A stretch of DNA of 64,000 nucleotides. Source: Rickettsiella endosymbiont of Miltochrista miniata (GTDB lineage Bacteria > Pseudomonadota > Gammaproteobacteria > Diplorickettsiales > Diplorickettsiaceae). Under the pieces are notes generated by a model. It made no database searches. It saw nothing but the letters and a program-made list of their open reading frames with translations, and had not been told where the DNA came from. This document shows, one piece after another, positions 1-12,900 of this stretch. The translations under genes were made by a program, and so were the position numbers. The stretch covers positions 1,271,402 through 1,335,401 of the forward strand of contig NZ_OZ035017.1 in assembly GCF_964031245.1 (NCBI RefSeq). The letters run 5' to 3'. Within the stretch, counting starts at the first letter, position 1, and every line of letters starts with the position of its first letter.

Positions 1-469
1 CTATAGAATCTCCATCTGGAATAAAAATATTACCCTGCTCATCTAATAAGCCATGCTTTCCAATAAAAGCGATAGGTTTTTTAGTAATAAAGCTTACTGC
101 TAATGTATCCGGCCAATATCGTTTTATGCTTACATTAGCTATCCATGGCATATGTGAAATTTGTTCTTTTAATCCTTGGCTATCTAAACGAAAAAAACCT
201 TTTGCAATAAACGGTAGAATAATCTGCTGCAAATGACTTTGCTTAACATAAGTTAAATCGCCGCTAATTTTAATATTTTTGACAGGAAAACAACTAGGAT
301 TGGCTAATTTTTGCCATAATAAAACAAAACTTAATACAAGTAATAGACTCAATGAAAACTTAAAAAACCATCCTCTTGAAGGCAATTGAGAACTTAAACG
401 AGTAAATCTAGGTTTATCGCGTTGCCGTTGGAATCGTTGGTTTTCAACTACTTTCCCATTTTTAACCAT
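1..469 (-). CDS. ftsQ: Cell division protein FtsQ, 5' part only (runs off the left edge)
   Basis: FtsQ is a bitopic inner-membrane divisome protein that links early and late division proteins. The 156 visible residues show a basic cytoplasmic tail, one hydrophobic helix (about residues 35-53), then a POTRA domain beginning FPVKNIKISG and containing PWIANVSIKRYWPDTL, the usual FtsQ signature. The ATG at 469 is the first possible start, because an in-frame TAA lies two codons upstream. The ribosome-binding site is weak. The 3' end is outside the window. The gene upstream on the same strand is dnaE, not ddl or murB, so the usual division/cell-wall cluster order is broken here. The family call is firm. 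Confidence 0.9.
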   Translation of the reverse strand, partial: MVKNGKVVENQRFQRQRDKPRFTRLSSQLPSRGWFFKFSLSLLLVLSFVLLWQKLANPSCFPVKNIKISGDLTYVKQSHLQQIILPFIAKGFFRLDSQGLKEQISHMPWIANVSIKRYWPDTLAVSFITKKPIAFIGKHGLLDEQGNIFIPDGDSI

Positions 470-576
470 CGCTTAGCCATCAGAAATACAAGAAATCAAA
501 GGGGATAATAATCTATATAGTGTGTTTCTGCCAGTTTTACTGCTTAGCTTGGCTAGTACAAAAATTAAAAATTGCG

Positions 577-673
577 CGTCATGGCGAGGCCGAAACGTCA
601 GTGAGACCGTGGCCATCCAGAAAAAATTAAGCTTTTTAATGGATTGCCGCGCGCTCCGCGCTCGCAATGACGA
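577..673 (+). repeat. Repeat family B, copy B1
   Basis: A GC-rich palindromic repeat of about 97 bp, with ends CGTCATGGCGAG and CTCGCAATGACG and an inner GGCCATCCAG/TGGATTGCC pair. It lies in the 286-bp gap between dnaE and ftsQ. The flank at about 557-569 (GTACAAAAATTAA) is also shared with copy B3, so the homologous unit may be longer. A 69-codon open frame across it (682 to 473, minus strand) is produced by the repeat and is not a gene. Confidence 0.85.
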
Positions 674-755
674 GTAAGCCATTATCCGATCACGCTTAAA
701 TTCTTCTTTTGCTAAGCGCTTTTCGCAAAACGCCTAATTCTCTGTATTATTAAAA

Positions 756-3700
756 TTAATATTGAATACTAATAGATTCTTCACCAAAGCTTTCCCGTAA
801 AGCCTTCAATAAATCATCAGCGGGCTTCACTCTCCAATTATTTCCCAAACTCAAATAAACTTCTGTACTTAGTTCAGGATGATAATAAGCGATACGGGTT
901 GGACATAGTCCTGGACAAAAATTGATCATTAATTTTTGTAAACCATCAAGTAGACTAGGATTAATGACAGGCTGAGATAGCTTAATCGTTAAGTTTTTCG
1001 CGTGACTTTCACGTGCTTCAGTGATATCTAAAATTTTTTTCCCTAATATTCGCGTATTACCTGTATACTCATCGCGTTGGATCTCTCCTTCAATGATTAA
1101 TAGCTTATCTTTATTCAATTTTTCACGATATTTAGCATAGGTATCACTAAACAAGGTTACTTCTAAACGACCACTGGCATCCTCCAAATTAACTACCGCC
1201 ATACGATCACCGCGTTTAGTCCATAGCGAACGAATAGACAGTACCCAACCTGCAATGGTCATGTGATGACCCGCCTTGGCAGTTAACTCATTTAAAGATG
1301 TAGTAATAAAATACGACAATTCCTTAGCATAATTTTCTAAGGGATGACCACTTAAGTAAAACCCTAAGACTTCTTTTTCAGCCTGTAAGCGTTGCAATTT
1401 TGGCCAATCATCATGATTCACCATTTGACTTGACTGAGAAACCATATCTAGACCAAAAAAATCTTGTTGGCCAGAAAGTTTCGCCAAAGATTTCTGATCA
1501 GCTGCTTGTAAAGCGGCTTCTATATTGGCCAAAAGACTCGCTCTGTTTAAACCAAAACCATCTAAGCTACCTGAAAAGATCAAGGCTTCTAAACTTCGAC
1601 GATTTATTTTTTGCAAATCGACACGATGACATAAATCAAATAAATCACTAAATGGATGTTGCCGACGTTGTTCTATGAGCATTTCTATTGCTCCAGCACC
1701 TAAACCTTTAAGAGCACCCAAACCATAGCGTATCGAGCCTGTAGTATCATCTACGGTAAATTTATAGTCGCTATGATTGATATCGGGTGGCAATATATTC
1801 AATTTCATCAAACGACATTCTTCAAGAAAGGTGACTACCTTTTCGGTATGATCCATATCGGATGATAATACTGCCGCCATAAATTCCGCGGGATAATGTG
1901 TCTTTAACCATGCTGTTTGATAAGAAACTAAAGCATATGCCGCGGAATGTGATTTATTGAATCCATAGTCTGCAAATTTTTCCATTAAATCAAAGATTTG
2001 ATTCGCTAAACGAGACTCTATGCTTTTCTGTTCTGCACCCTTAATAAAAATCGTTCTTTGTTGCGCCATCTCCTCTGCTTTCTTTTTCCCCATAGCACGA
2101 CGCAATAAATCAGCTGCCCCTAAAGTATAACCTGCTAGTACTTGTGCAATTTGCATCACTTGTTCTTGATACAAAATTATTCCATACGTAGGACTTAATA
2201 TCGGCTCTAAAAAAGGGTGATCATACTGAACCTGTGCACGTCCATGTTTACGATTAATAAAGTCATCAACCATACCCGACTGCAAAGGCCCTGGTCGAAA
2301 TAAAGCAACTAAAGCAATAATTTCATCAAAACTATCTGGACCTAATCGTTTAACAAGATCTCGCATTCCTCGAGACTCTAATTGAAATACCGCGGTAGTT
2401 TTACAAGCTTTTAATAGCGCAAAGGTATTCACATCATCTATGGGGATGGCTGTGATATCTAGTAAAGATTCTCCTGGTGGTTTTTTTGCATTAATTGCTT
2501 GTACAGCCCAATCAATGATAGTCAACGTCCGCAAGCCCAGAAAATCAAATTTAACTAAACCAACTTTTTCAATATCATCTTTATCAAATTGGGTAATGCA
2601 GTGTATTCCCCCTGGCTCACAATAGAGCGGCGTAAAATCAGTCAGTTTGGAAGGTGCAATCACCACCCCACCCGCATGTTTACCGACGTTACGCACCAGT
2701 CCTTCCAATTTCTTCGCTAAATCGATTAATACTTTTATTTCATCCTCGTTTGCATAACGATGTTTGAGTTCATCTTCTTGATCGAGCGCTTTTTCGAGTG
2801 TAATACCTAACTCAAAAGGAATTAACTTGGCAATTTTATCCACCATGCCATAGGGATAACCTAGAACACGTCCCACATCTCTGACTACCGCGCGGGCAGC
2901 CATACTTCCATAGGTTATAATTTGAGAAACCGCATCACGCCCATAACGTTCTGTTACATAATCAATAACCCTATCCCGTCCTTCCATGCAGAAATCAATA
3001 TCGAAATCCGGCATAGAAATACGTTCTGGATTTAAAAAACGTTCGAAAAGTAAGTCATATTGCAGAGGATCTAAACCAGTAATTTGCAATGCATAGGCTA
3101 CTAAAGAACCCGCTCCTGAACCTCTACCAGGCCCGACAGGTATTTGATTTTTCTTGGCCCAACGAATAAAGTCCGCCACAATAAGAAAGTAACTTGCAAA
3201 ACCCATGGAATTGATCACTTTGAGCTCCGAATGCAATCGCTCAAAATAAATTTTTTCAACTTCATCAGAATTAGCACACAGTTTCTTCGTGTCTTCCTTT
3301 TCAGTGGTTGTTACTAACTTGCACTCGATATTCTTGGGTTGAGATAAACGAAAAGTTTTAGCGCGTTTCTCTAGACATTGCACCAAACCCTGCTTGGCTT
3401 CTTCTATCAAGAAATTTTCTGCATTCATTTCTGCCGGAATAGGAAAATTAGGCAAAAAAGATGCCTCTAATTCAATTTCTAAATTACAACGCTTGGCAAT
3501 TTCCACTGAATTGGTCAATGCCGATGGAATATCGGCAAATAAAGCCACCATTTCTTCTATAGAACGCAGGTATTGCTGATCGGTATAAATCTTGGGCCGC
3601 TTAGGGTCATTTAAGGTATAGCCACTATTAATGCAGACTCTAGCTTCATGTGCGTCGAAATCTTCAGCAGCAATGAAGCAAACTTCATTGGTAGCAACCA

Positions 3701-4280
3701 CTGGTACACTATATTCTTTTGCTAGTTCTACAGCCGACCCGATGTATTCTTCCTCTAAGGATCTGCCTAAACGTTGCAGCTGCAAATAAAAACGATTAGG
3801 GAATAACCTTAGCCAAGACTGTAATACTTCGGCTGCTAATGGCTTATTATTTTTCATTAAACAAGATGCAATATCACCTTCTCTTGCTCCTGATAATGCA
3901 ATTAAGCCATCAGAATAATTTGCAAACCAATTTTTTTGGAGAACTGGCCTGCCTTCCTGTTGGTTTTCCAAGTAGGCACGCGAAATTAATTGAATTAAGT
4001 TTCGATAACCAAGTTGATTTTGACAAAGTAAGATTAATTGAAATGCTTGATCGGGAAATTGGTCATTCTTTATCCGACATTCAGCTCCCACTATAGGTTT
4101 AATGCCTTTTTTAATCGCCGCCTGGTAAAATTTGATTGTTGCAAATAAATTAGATAGATCTGTCACCGCAATAGCTGGCATCGATAACTCGTCAGCTTTA
4201 GCAACTAGCTTATCAATACGAACCAAACCATCACTCAAAGAGTATTCTGTATGTAAATGCAGGTGGATAAAGGATGGCAT
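756..4280 (-). CDS. dnaE: DNA polymerase III alpha subunit
   Basis: This is the catalytic subunit of the replicative DNA polymerase holoenzyme. At 1174 residues it is close to the E. coli length (1160). It opens with a PHP domain (HLHTEYSLSDG). The C-family polymerase core follows, with GPGRGSGAGSLVAYAL and the catalytic PDFDIDFCMEGRD, then helix-hairpin-helix and OB-fold regions (MTIAGWVLSIRSLWTKRGD). A lysine/threonine-rich stretch of roughly 25 residues before ERLHSELKVINSMGF looks like a lineage-specific insertion relative to my recollection of E. coli. The ATG abuts repeat A1, so the native upstream region has been displaced or replaced. It is probably transcribed towards ftsQ. Confidence 0.98.
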   Translation of the reverse strand: MPSFIHLHLHTEYSLSDGLVRIDKLVAKADELSMPAIAVTDLSNLFATIKFYQAAIKKGIKPIVGAECRIKNDQFPDQAFQLILLCQNQLGYRNLIQLISRAYLENQQEGRPVLQKNWFANYSDGLIALSGAREGDIASCLMKNNKPLAAEVLQSWLRLFPNRFYLQLQRLGRSLEEEYIGSAVELAKEYSVPVVATNEVCFIAAEDFDAHEARVCINSGYTLNDPKRPKIYTDQQYLRSIEEMVALFADIPSALTNSVEIAKRCNLEIELEASFLPNFPIPAEMNAENFLIEEAKQGLVQCLEKRAKTFRLSQPKNIECKLVTTTEKEDTKKLCANSDEVEKIYFERLHSELKVINSMGFASYFLIVADFIRWAKKNQIPVGPGRGSGAGSLVAYALQITGLDPLQYDLLFERFLNPERISMPDFDIDFCMEGRDRVIDYVTERYGRDAVSQIITYGSMAARAVVRDVGRVLGYPYGMVDKIAKLIPFELGITLEKALDQEDELKHRYANEDEIKVLIDLAKKLEGLVRNVGKHAGGVVIAPSKLTDFTPLYCEPGGIHCITQFDKDDIEKVGLVKFDFLGLRTLTIIDWAVQAINAKKPPGESLLDITAIPIDDVNTFALLKACKTTAVFQLESRGMRDLVKRLGPDSFDEIIALVALFRPGPLQSGMVDDFINRKHGRAQVQYDHPFLEPILSPTYGIILYQEQVMQIAQVLAGYTLGAADLLRRAMGKKKAEEMAQQRTIFIKGAEQKSIESRLANQIFDLMEKFADYGFNKSHSAAYALVSYQTAWLKTHYPAEFMAAVLSSDMDHTEKVVTFLEECRLMKLNILPPDINHSDYKFTVDDTTGSIRYGLGALKGLGAGAIEMLIEQRRQHPFSDLFDLCHRVDLQKINRRSLEALIFSGSLDGFGLNRASLLANIEAALQAADQKSLAKLSGQQDFFGLDMVSQSSQMVNHDDWPKLQRLQAEKEVLGFYLSGHPLENYAKELSYFITTSLNELTAKAGHHMTIAGWVLSIRSLWTKRGDRMAVVNLEDASGRLEVTLFSDTYAKYREKLNKDKLLIIEGEIQRDEYTGNTRILGKKILDITEARESHAKNLTIKLSQPVINPSLLDGLQKLMINFCPGLCPTRIAYYHPELSTEVYLSLGNNWRVKPADDLLKALRESFGEESISIQY

Positions 4281-4402
4281 ATACGCTTCGCACTCGAATT
4301 TTGTCTGTGTTGCCGCTCAATTCGCAATCCTCATGCATATTAAACACTCCGGTTGCTTCATTCTCACGGCGCCTTTGCCAAAAATCCAATTGCTGTGAGT
4401 AA
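4281..4402 (+). repeat. Repeat family A, copy A1
   Basis: A degenerate copy of the ~126-bp dispersed repeat: it begins ATACGCTTCGCACTCGAATT and ends CAATTGCTGTGAGTAAAC. It begins at the base next to the dnaE start codon and fills about half of the gap to the histidine kinase gene. Its terminal repeats are less perfect than in A2, A3, A5 and A7. Confidence 0.85.
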
Positions 4403-4510
4403 ACTAGATATGAGCCGCAGAAACCTTGTATTTTGCCATAGTTAATTTGAAAAGAAAGCTTTAATAAATTTCTAGTGTTCTGCAAGAAAAATTACCGGCG
4501 GTCCTAAGCC

Positions 4511-6955
4511 CTAAGACTCCAGTGCTTTATAGGTTTCTTTTAAGCTATAGATTAAATACGAATACAGTGTGTCTAATTGTTGAGTTTGACCTGTTAAATA
4601 GCAGCGTAAAAAATTTTTACATACATAATTTAATCTGACTGCGCCTGCATAACAGGCTCCGCCCTTTATTTTATGCACTATGTTTTCAATGGTTTCCCAA
4701 TCTTTTACCTGATAGGTCTTTTCAAGCTCTTGGAGATGTCCCGGGATAGATTGTTTGAACATTTCAATAATTTCATTAAACAAATCTATATTTCCACTCA
4801 AATTTTGGAGACTAATGGTTTTATCATATATAGGATATGAATTTATAATATCGAGTAAATTGGCTTTTTCTATGGTTAAGTTATTTTCCTCAACATATTC
4901 ATGTTTAGTAGGCTTTGATTGTTTTAGCGCGGGATTAAATTCAATCACATTGATTTTTTTATCTTGAAAATACTTATCTAATTTTTTTATTTTTTCTTTA
5001 GTCAAAGGTTTTAGCCAAATTTCATTGATGCCCGCCGCTAAACATTCTTCTTTAAATTTTCCCTCTCCATGCGCCGTTAAGGTAATAATTGGAGTCAACG
5101 GTTTTTGGTTAATACGTTCCCAATAACGATATAACACGGCAATTTCATTGCCACTAAGTCCAGGCAAACCCAAATCGGCAATGATTAAATCAAACTTATG
5201 ATTTTTTGCAAACGGTAAAGCTTCTTGCATGGTAGATACTACCGTCAGATTGTATCCAGCCTGCGTCAGCAGCTCTTGAGAGAATTTAATTGTTAAAAGA
5301 TCATCTTCTATCAACAAAATGTGTTTTTTAATGGGTTTTTTTGGAAGTTGCACCTGTTCCGATTGCAGCTTTTTTGCTTCAACTAATTTATTGGTTTCCA
5401 AAAAGACAAAAGGTTCAGAGTTTTTATTTTTAAATTTTATAAGTTTATTTTTTTTGGCCAAATTCATAAATAAGGTAAAAGTAAAGCTTGTTCCAACACC
5501 AATTTCGCTTTTTACTTGTATCTCACCACCTAATAAATTAATAAATTTTTTCACAATATGAAGGCCGACACCATATCCTTGAGTTTGATCAGTATTTGCA
5601 AAACTAGGAGTTATTCGAAAGAAAGGGTCAAACACAGACGTCAATTTATCGGCGGGAATCCCTATTCCTGTATCACAGATGGTAAATTCAATATACACGC
5701 CATCTACTTGTTGTGGTAATGATTCTAATTCTTTAATGGTTACAACCACTGTGCCCTTCTCAGTAAATTTAATCGCGTTAGTCGCTAAATTGAGTAAAAT
5801 ACGTTCGAGCTTATTTTGATCACTTACTATGTTTTCTGTGATAGAAACATCTAAATTAACCTGCAATGTAAGTCCTTTAGTTTTTACTGATGGCAATAAT
5901 AAATCCTTTAAAGATTCTACTAAATCCTGCAAAGAAAAACTATTTACCTTAAGCTGGGCTTCGTTTGCATTTTCTAAAGAAGCAACATCAAGTACATTAT
6001 TAAGCAAATTTAATAACTGCTGGCTAGCTTTATGCATTAAACCCAAGTCGTTTTTATTTTCCACTATTTTTAAACGTTCCTCAAGTAACTGCGATAAACC
6101 AATGATGCCTGTTAAAGGCGTTCGGATATCATGGCTCATATTCGCAAGAAACTCAGTTTTAGCTTGATTAGCCGCATCGGCTAATAATTTCGATTTTTTT
6201 AATTTTTTTTGAGTATTTTTAAGCTCGGTAATATCAATTGAGACTCCTAGGACACCAATTATTTTTTCAAATTTTCCCCTTAAAGGTGATTTTTGGGTCA
6301 AGAAAATATGCATACTATCATCGGATAACTTAGCTCTTTCTTCAAAACTTACCATTTGATTATTTTGCATCACAAAACGGTCATTTTCTTGTATCCTTTC
6401 TGCTTGATCTTTCCAAGAAAAATCAAAATCTGTCTTGCCGATAACCGCTTTTGAATCAGAAAAACCAGTTAGCTCGGTATGTAATTTACTCCCACCCAAA
6501 ATTACGCTATTGGTATCTTTCCAATAGAGACTGGCCGGAACATTTTCAATGATGTTATTTAAATAAATAGTTAGCTTTTCATTTTCTTCCCATAAATATT
6601 GGTTAAAATCCTTGAGAGATGGGTTAATTTCACTAAAGATAGTGATCGATTCTTTTTTGGATGTAATTGAAACACATTGAATTAATACAGAATCCCCATG
6701 ATCATTCGAAACTTTATGATAAATAGCAGAAAAACTCTTACCTTTATTTTTAATACTTTTGTTAAATAAATCGTTAGCTATTCTTAAATAATCACTCACA
6801 AAAATATTTGATATCGGCTTATCAATCAATTCTGCTAAAGAACCAATATTTAATAAAGAGAAAAAATGTAGATTACCTCCTACAAAAAGCTTTTTTTTAC
6901 TATCCAGCCAGTAGACCGAAAAAGGTAATGCATCTAAAATAATTTGAAGCTTCAT
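4511..6955 (-). CDS. Soluble tripartite hybrid sensor histidine kinase (PAS-PAS-HisKA-HATPase-REC-HPt)
   Basis: An 814-residue multistep phosphorelay kinase. Two PAS domains (about residues 1-110 and 125-245, each with a YW-LDSK/YWKDTN core) precede a HisKA domain with phosphoacceptor His in [12 protein letters not shown] (about residue 274). An HATPase domain follows ([29 protein letters not shown]). The receiver domain has Asp in [13 protein letters not shown] (about 593) and Lys in WLKPL, and the C-terminal HPt domain has His in [11 protein letters not shown] (about 760). I see no membrane segment, so it probably senses a cytoplasmic signal. The layout resembles ArcB/BarA without their membrane anchors. 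It starts 32 bp after the megasynthase gene on the same strand, which suggests co-transcription. No response-regulator gene is adjacent. Confidence 0.93.
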   Translation of the reverse strand: MKLQIILDALPFSVYWLDSKKKLFVGGNLHFFSLLNIGSLAELIDKPISNIFVSDYLRIANDLFNKSIKNKGKSFSAIYHKVSNDHGDSVLIQCVSITSKKESITIFSEINPSLKDFNQYLWEENEKLTIYLNNIIENVPASLYWKDTNSVILGGSKLHTELTGFSDSKAVIGKTDFDFSWKDQAERIQENDRFVMQNNQMVSFEERAKLSDDSMHIFLTQKSPLRGKFEKIIGVLGVSIDITELKNTQKKLKKSKLLADAANQAKTEFLANMSHDIRTPLTGIIGLSQLLEERLKIVENKNDLGLMHKASQQLLNLLNNVLDVASLENANEAQLKVNSFSLQDLVESLKDLLLPSVKTKGLTLQVNLDVSITENIVSDQNKLERILLNLATNAIKFTEKGTVVVTIKELESLPQQVDGVYIEFTICDTGIGIPADKLTSVFDPFFRITPSFANTDQTQGYGVGLHIVKKFINLLGGEIQVKSEIGVGTSFTFTLFMNLAKKNKLIKFKNKNSEPFVFLETNKLVEAKKLQSEQVQLPKKPIKKHILLIEDDLLTIKFSQELLTQAGYNLTVVSTMQEALPFAKNHKFDLIIADLGLPGLSGNEIAVLYRYWERINQKPLTPIITLTAHGEGKFKEECLAAGINEIWLKPLTKEKIKKLDKYFQDKKINVIEFNPALKQSKPTKHEYVEENNLTIEKANLLDIINSYPIYDKTISLQNLSGNIDLFNEIIEMFKQSIPGHLQELEKTYQVKDWETIENIVHKIKGGACYAGAVRLNYVCKNFLRCYLTGQTQQLDTLYSYLIYSLKETYKALES

Positions 6956-6987
6956 ATATAAATTCCTAAAAAATAATATCCTTAAGT

Positions 6988-9900
6988 TTATTGTTTGAAT
7001 CTTTGTTGTGAAAAAGTAGGTTCAAAATTATTTTCAGCTAGAGGATGATAAAAAAGCATAGAGCTATTACTCCTGCTTTTACTACTACATTTTTTAGAAT
7101 CTATTTTTTGAGTAATTTCTTTTATATGGTCAGAGAAAGATTGGGATAAAGAATTATTATCTGAATTTTCCAATAAATCAAAATGAGATGCTGGAATTGC
7201 AATTTTTTTAAATAATTTTTCATTCGAAAATTTCTTCACAAAATTATCCGGGTCCTGTTTGTTCATATCCGAAAACTTATCATCTAAATTTGTAGCTTTA
7301 AATAAGGTTACGTACGTTAAGTTAAGTTGCTCGGGTGTAAATTCAAACCCAATTTCTTGATGATGTTCACATAATTTTTTCAAATCAACCATTATTTTAG
7401 CTGAACTCCCAACATTTGCTTTATCTCTTTGCTTCGCACAATGGGCTAATACGTCTTTAATTAATTTATCTTTGGTTGTCTGTCTTGCGCATGAAACGAC
7501 CCATGTATCCAACAACACTACTTCAAATAAATAATTATTTTCGGATTGAGTCTCAAATAGTTTAGCGATTTCCAACGCTAATAAACCCCCAAAAGAAAAT
7601 CCCACGATAACTATAGGTCTTTGCAATGTTTTAGTAATGTCATAATAGTAATTTCTCGCCATCTGTTCCATACTTAGTAACTTTAACCCCCTGTTATCTA
7701 GGAATGGATCTTCGATACCATAGCAAGAATTACCAAATGTAACCTTTTCAAGTAACTTATTAAAGCAACTTATGCCTCCTCCCGCAGGATGGATAAATAC
7801 TATGGCTGGTAAGCTGCCATTACCATTTTTTAATAAACGAAGTACCGTTTTTTTTATATTGTCCTTGGGTTTTTTGATTAAATTAGTCAAGAGGGCAACC
7901 GTTGGATTCTCATATAAATCACTAGGACGCAAATTAATTTCTTTAAATGTATTATTAATTTTGTTAACTAATGATACCGCTTGAATAGAGCTACAACCCC
8001 AAGCAAAAAAATCAGCTTCTATATCATTTGGAAAATAAGACAACTCTGCTTTAAATACTTTTAATAACTTTTTCTCATTCCCTACTATTTCTTTAGAAAA
8101 ATTATTATCATTTGTCTTTAATTGATATTCTTCAAGCCATTTTACATCTAATTTTCCATTAGCATTCGTCTTAAAAATATCCACTTGGCAGTAAAAGACC
8201 GGAATCATATAAGAAGATATGCTTTCTTTTAGAAAATTACGAACCTCTTGGTTAGTAGGCTTAGTAGCATTTTCATGCAAGATATAAAAAGCAATTAATT
8301 GGTTAAACCCATCTAATTTTTTAATGATAATTTCAGCTTGTTTAATCGCCGGGTGCTTCGATAAATTTTTTCTAACTTCTTCCAAAGAAACAAGATTTCC
8401 ATTGATTTTAATTTGTTGTTTATTTGCTCGACCCACAAACATTATTTGATGATATTTTGAATCAAATTTGACTAAGTCACCTGTTAGAAATTTTCTTAGT
8501 TCTGGGTTACCAATAAATCGTTCTTTTTCTAACTCTGGTAAGTTTAAATAACTTCCCACACCATCTCCAGATATTAATAATTCGCCTATAGCACCGATTG
8601 GAGCTAAGCCTCCTAATGAAGTTAATATTTTTAATGTCGTGTTATTAATAGGAATCCCAATCGGAGATGTAACAAAATTTTTAAGTGTCTGTTTATGAAA
8701 AGTATAGGTCAATGCAAAAATACTTGTCTCGGTAGGGCCATATCCATTGATAATGAGAGGAGATTTTTCGAATTCTAAAATTTTTGCGATGCTGTCTTTA
8801 TAAACGACATCTCCTCCAACCATTAAATATTTTAAACTGTTAAACAAATCCGATTTAATATTGGCATGTATATTGAATAACCCTGCTGTTAACCACATAT
8901 GAGTAATCTTTTCATCAGTTAGCTTACTTTGTAATGAGTCAGTATTTAAGATAGTTTCTTTATCAAAAAGAACTAAACAAGCCCCATTATTCCAAGCAAG
9001 CCAACACTCGAGCTGCGCGGCATCAAAGGCTTGGTTTGCGGTTTGTGCTACTTTATCCTCAGGCAAAACCTTTACAAACCCTGATGATTCCACAACCCGG
9101 AAGATTCCTTTTTCCCGCAGTATAACCCCTTTCGGCTTTCCAGTAGAACCAGATGTATATAGTATACAGAATCTATCTTCCCTTGTTTTAATCAACGGAG
9201 GGAGATCTCTATCCAAACTAGCACATTCAGCAAAATGAATAGGAATTAATGTGCGTGCTTGAAAATCTGTATCAAACAAACCTTTGGTTGCATTATCTAC
9301 GATAAAAAATTTAATGTTGGCGTCTTCAATAATGGATTTTAGACGATCATAGGGATCTTCTTTGGAAAGTGGAATAAAAACAGCTCCTATTTTTAATATC
9401 GCCAATTCAGCTATAAAAAATAAATGATTTGCTTCTAAATAAATCCCAACAAAATCTCCTGATTTTACGCCTTTTACAATTAAAACATGTGCTAAATTCG
9501 TTGATTGTTGATCCACCGCTTTGTAACTAAGACGTATCTCACCGTAACAGAGGGCATGATTATTAAGAGGAGAATTTTTAACTATCTGTTGAAATTTTTT
9601 TACTAGATTATCGTCTTCAGCATAATTAAGTTTCGGACCTTTACCTAAGGTAATTAATTGCTCGCGTTCTTCATCACAAACAACGGAAATATCATGTAAC
9701 CTTTGATTAGGATTTCCGCAAACATTTTGAATAAGATGAAGAAAGTTGTTAGCAATATTTTTTATAAAATCTTCAGTATATTTGGCTTCAGCATATTCAA
9801 AAGTGAAAGTATATATTCCCCGAACTTCCTGTATAAACATAGTCAAAGGGCTAAATCGACAATGCTCTCTTAGATCTAATATACTAGATTTAGGCACAAC

Positions 9901-12900
9901 TAATTCAGCAGTTTCATCTTTTAATACAAGTTTAGGAATCTCATTGCTTTGAAAAACAACAGCAACATTTTGAGATGTATTATGAAGAATAAACTTCTGG
10001 ATTTCTGATGAAGAGAAATCTTGAAATTTAATTCCAGTAATAAGATTTTTATGATTTTCAACAATAAATTCACAGAAGGTTTTGTTTGCTTTTAAATCAA
10101 ATGCATGGATGAGTAAATTTACAAAAAAACCTGGCGTATCCAGAAAAAGCGCCTCCCTTCCCGAAGTAGCTGTAGTAATAGGTATCCTTTCATTATATGT
10201 ATAGTTAGCTACTAAAATACTAAACAAACTAATTATCACACTATAAACAGTCACTCCATTTTTACTAGCAAGCGCATTTAATGATTCAGAATCTTGTTGA
10301 GAAAGTTCAAAGGGATATCGATTGGCCTTTAGTTCGGTAATTGATTTAAAATTCAAAACAATTTCCTTATCAGAGGGGATTTCTACTGCACCTTCGCATA
10401 TCGAAAGATGTTGAGACCAAAATTGTCTAGCTTCGAGTTGATAATTTTCATTATAAATTTTATCATTTTGGTAGGTTATAAAGTTCTGATAGGATAAAGG
10501 TTTCGCTAATTCTAAGGAGATTGATTTCAATTCTGCATTATAAAATTTAGACAAGGTCTCTAAACATAGATTCAATGAGAACGCATCAAAAATACAATGA
10601 TGAATATGAAACAAAATATAGTATTTTTTATCATTTTCAAAAATGAAAATTCTAATAAGCTCATTAGAATTAATCATAGCCAAAGGTTCGCTTGTTTTTT
10701 TTCGAATTATATCCATTAACTCAAATTCACCGTTTATTTTTTCACCATAAAAGTGAATTTTTCTTTTTTCTGGTGGTAAAACGGATTTATTTAAATGACC
10801 ATCAACAATCGAATAATAAAAACCAAAAACGTCGTAAAATTGAATCATTCTTTCATAAGCATTCTTAAAAAGATCAGAATTTAACTCGTAAGCCAAAAAA
10901 CAGGCTAGCATATGGAACCTAGAGCTACTTTTCACACCTTCGCTTTGCTCAGCAGAAAAAATTCTTTCCTCCTGTGCGGAAATTTTCAAACAAGTTGGAT
11001 TAAGTTCCGCTAATGAAGGTTCTTTATCAAAAACAATCTGTTTGCCTTTTTGTTGATTAATATACTCTAACAAAACTGACGCGGTCGTTTCTGGACTAAG
11101 TAACACATTCATATCTACTTTCACACCTAGGTTTTTATATATACTTCCGCTTAAGCAAGTCAGTTCTAGTGATTTTAATCCTAAACAAAGCAAGGGAGTA
11201 TCTAGTGGAATATCAAATATTTTTTCACTCTTTTCTTGACCCGTCATCAGAAACTTTATTTGATCAATCAACATTTGAGTTAAATCATTAGTTTTTTGAC
11301 ATCCCGTCATAAATTTTTCTACTAAATATTGAATATTTCCTGCTTCATTTTGTAGATCAGGTAAATATAATTTGGCATTCCCTAAGTCCTTGTAATTTAT
11401 TAATCTTTGGTTTGCAATATTATTATTCACTGCATTTAATTCTATCGTATTACGCATCAGTAAATATGGATCTAATTGAATTAAAGAATTAACAGAAAAT
11501 TCAAAAATAATTTCTTTACCCATGGCTTTATTAAAATCGACAGGTAAAATACCAATTCTTTTAAAAAAATAAAAAAGAAAAGATTGGATCGATGGAGTTT
11601 TCTTGGCATTTTTTAATAAAAACCTTACTACAGAATATTTGTTAGTTTCTTGGCACAGAATATCTATAAAGCTTTCGGCTAGTTTATTTACTTCTGTTTT
11701 TTTAAATTTAAATTTAATTTTATCTAATTTTTTCGATTCTGCATAAATAGCAATTTGCTTCGCAAGGACATACTCAACCTCTAATCCGGTATTTCTACAG
11801 CTCAGAAAAAATCCATTCACTAATAAATAGTCGCTATAACTTTTACAAACGGCTAAAGCAGTTAAATCGCCCCGAATTAAATCCTCATCTTCTCCAACTT
11901 TTTTATCTACAGAATTTGGTTTATTTTGTATCGTAGCAATAAAACAATCTATTTGATCACTTTTAATCAAACTTTCTAAATTCCATTCCTTTTCAGGATT
12001 TTCGGAAAAAGGAAATAAATTAAATTGATTAGTTCTTTTTGGTATTTGCTCAACTCTTGCTAGTATTTCAGCTTCACTTTCTTTATTTACTTTACTAATA
12101 ACTAAACGCTGTTTCTCTCGTTTAGCTTTAAGACTTTCGATAGGATCCTTAATTTGAGAGAAATACGGCTTCAAAGCCTCTTCTTGTTGAATTAATTTCA
12201 ACCTATCTTTATCTGTTTGTGTAATGGATAAGTATTCATTAATATCGAATGACCAGATTTTATTAAATTCATCGATTGTTTGCGGCATCAGTACACAAAA
12301 AATCTCTGGCAAGTTTTGGCTTACTTCATCAATTTCTCTTTCTGAGTCATCAATAAACATAGCATTTTTCGCATTAGCGAGCTTTAATTCATTCAGGATC
12401 GCTTTGATATTGCTAGATTTAGCATCTCGATTAATTTTTTTAATCGCCACATCAGACCTTTTTAATATCATTTCTTCTTTAAGAGAAAAAACGCTGTTTA
12501 CAGTTTCTTCTTCGTTTTTACTACATAAACAAATAAATACTCCATTTTCTTTTTGCTCAACTAAAAATTTTTGTAAGTCACGATTATGTTCTTCAATTTT
12601 TACATTTTTTGGCCCAATATCGCCTGCTACTCCTGTCCATAAGGTATTATCACAATCTACTACTATAACTTTATAGGGTTGTTGTTTAATGCAATGCAAC
12701 TTTCTAGCTATTAAACAAGCCAACCCAACATAAAATTCAAAGATATAAGGAATACGGGTCTCATATTCCACCTTGTTATCAAAATCAGAAAATGCGTAAT
12801 GCTGGTAAATATCTAACTGTGATAAGGTATGAATTTTATTAGTCTGCATTTCTTCCAAAAAGTAATTTTCTAAATCTTTAAATTCTTTATCATAAAAATG

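Noticed and set aside
473-682. A 69-codon open frame on the minus strand between dnaE and ftsQ.
   Set aside because: It is read through repeat B1 and has no protein-like pattern or ribosome-binding site.
4511-6955. Hybrid kinase considered as LetS/GacS, the sensor that controls Rsm RNAs.
   Set aside because: It lacks the membrane helices and HAMP domain expected of GacS/LetS, and it is linked to the megasynthase gene instead.
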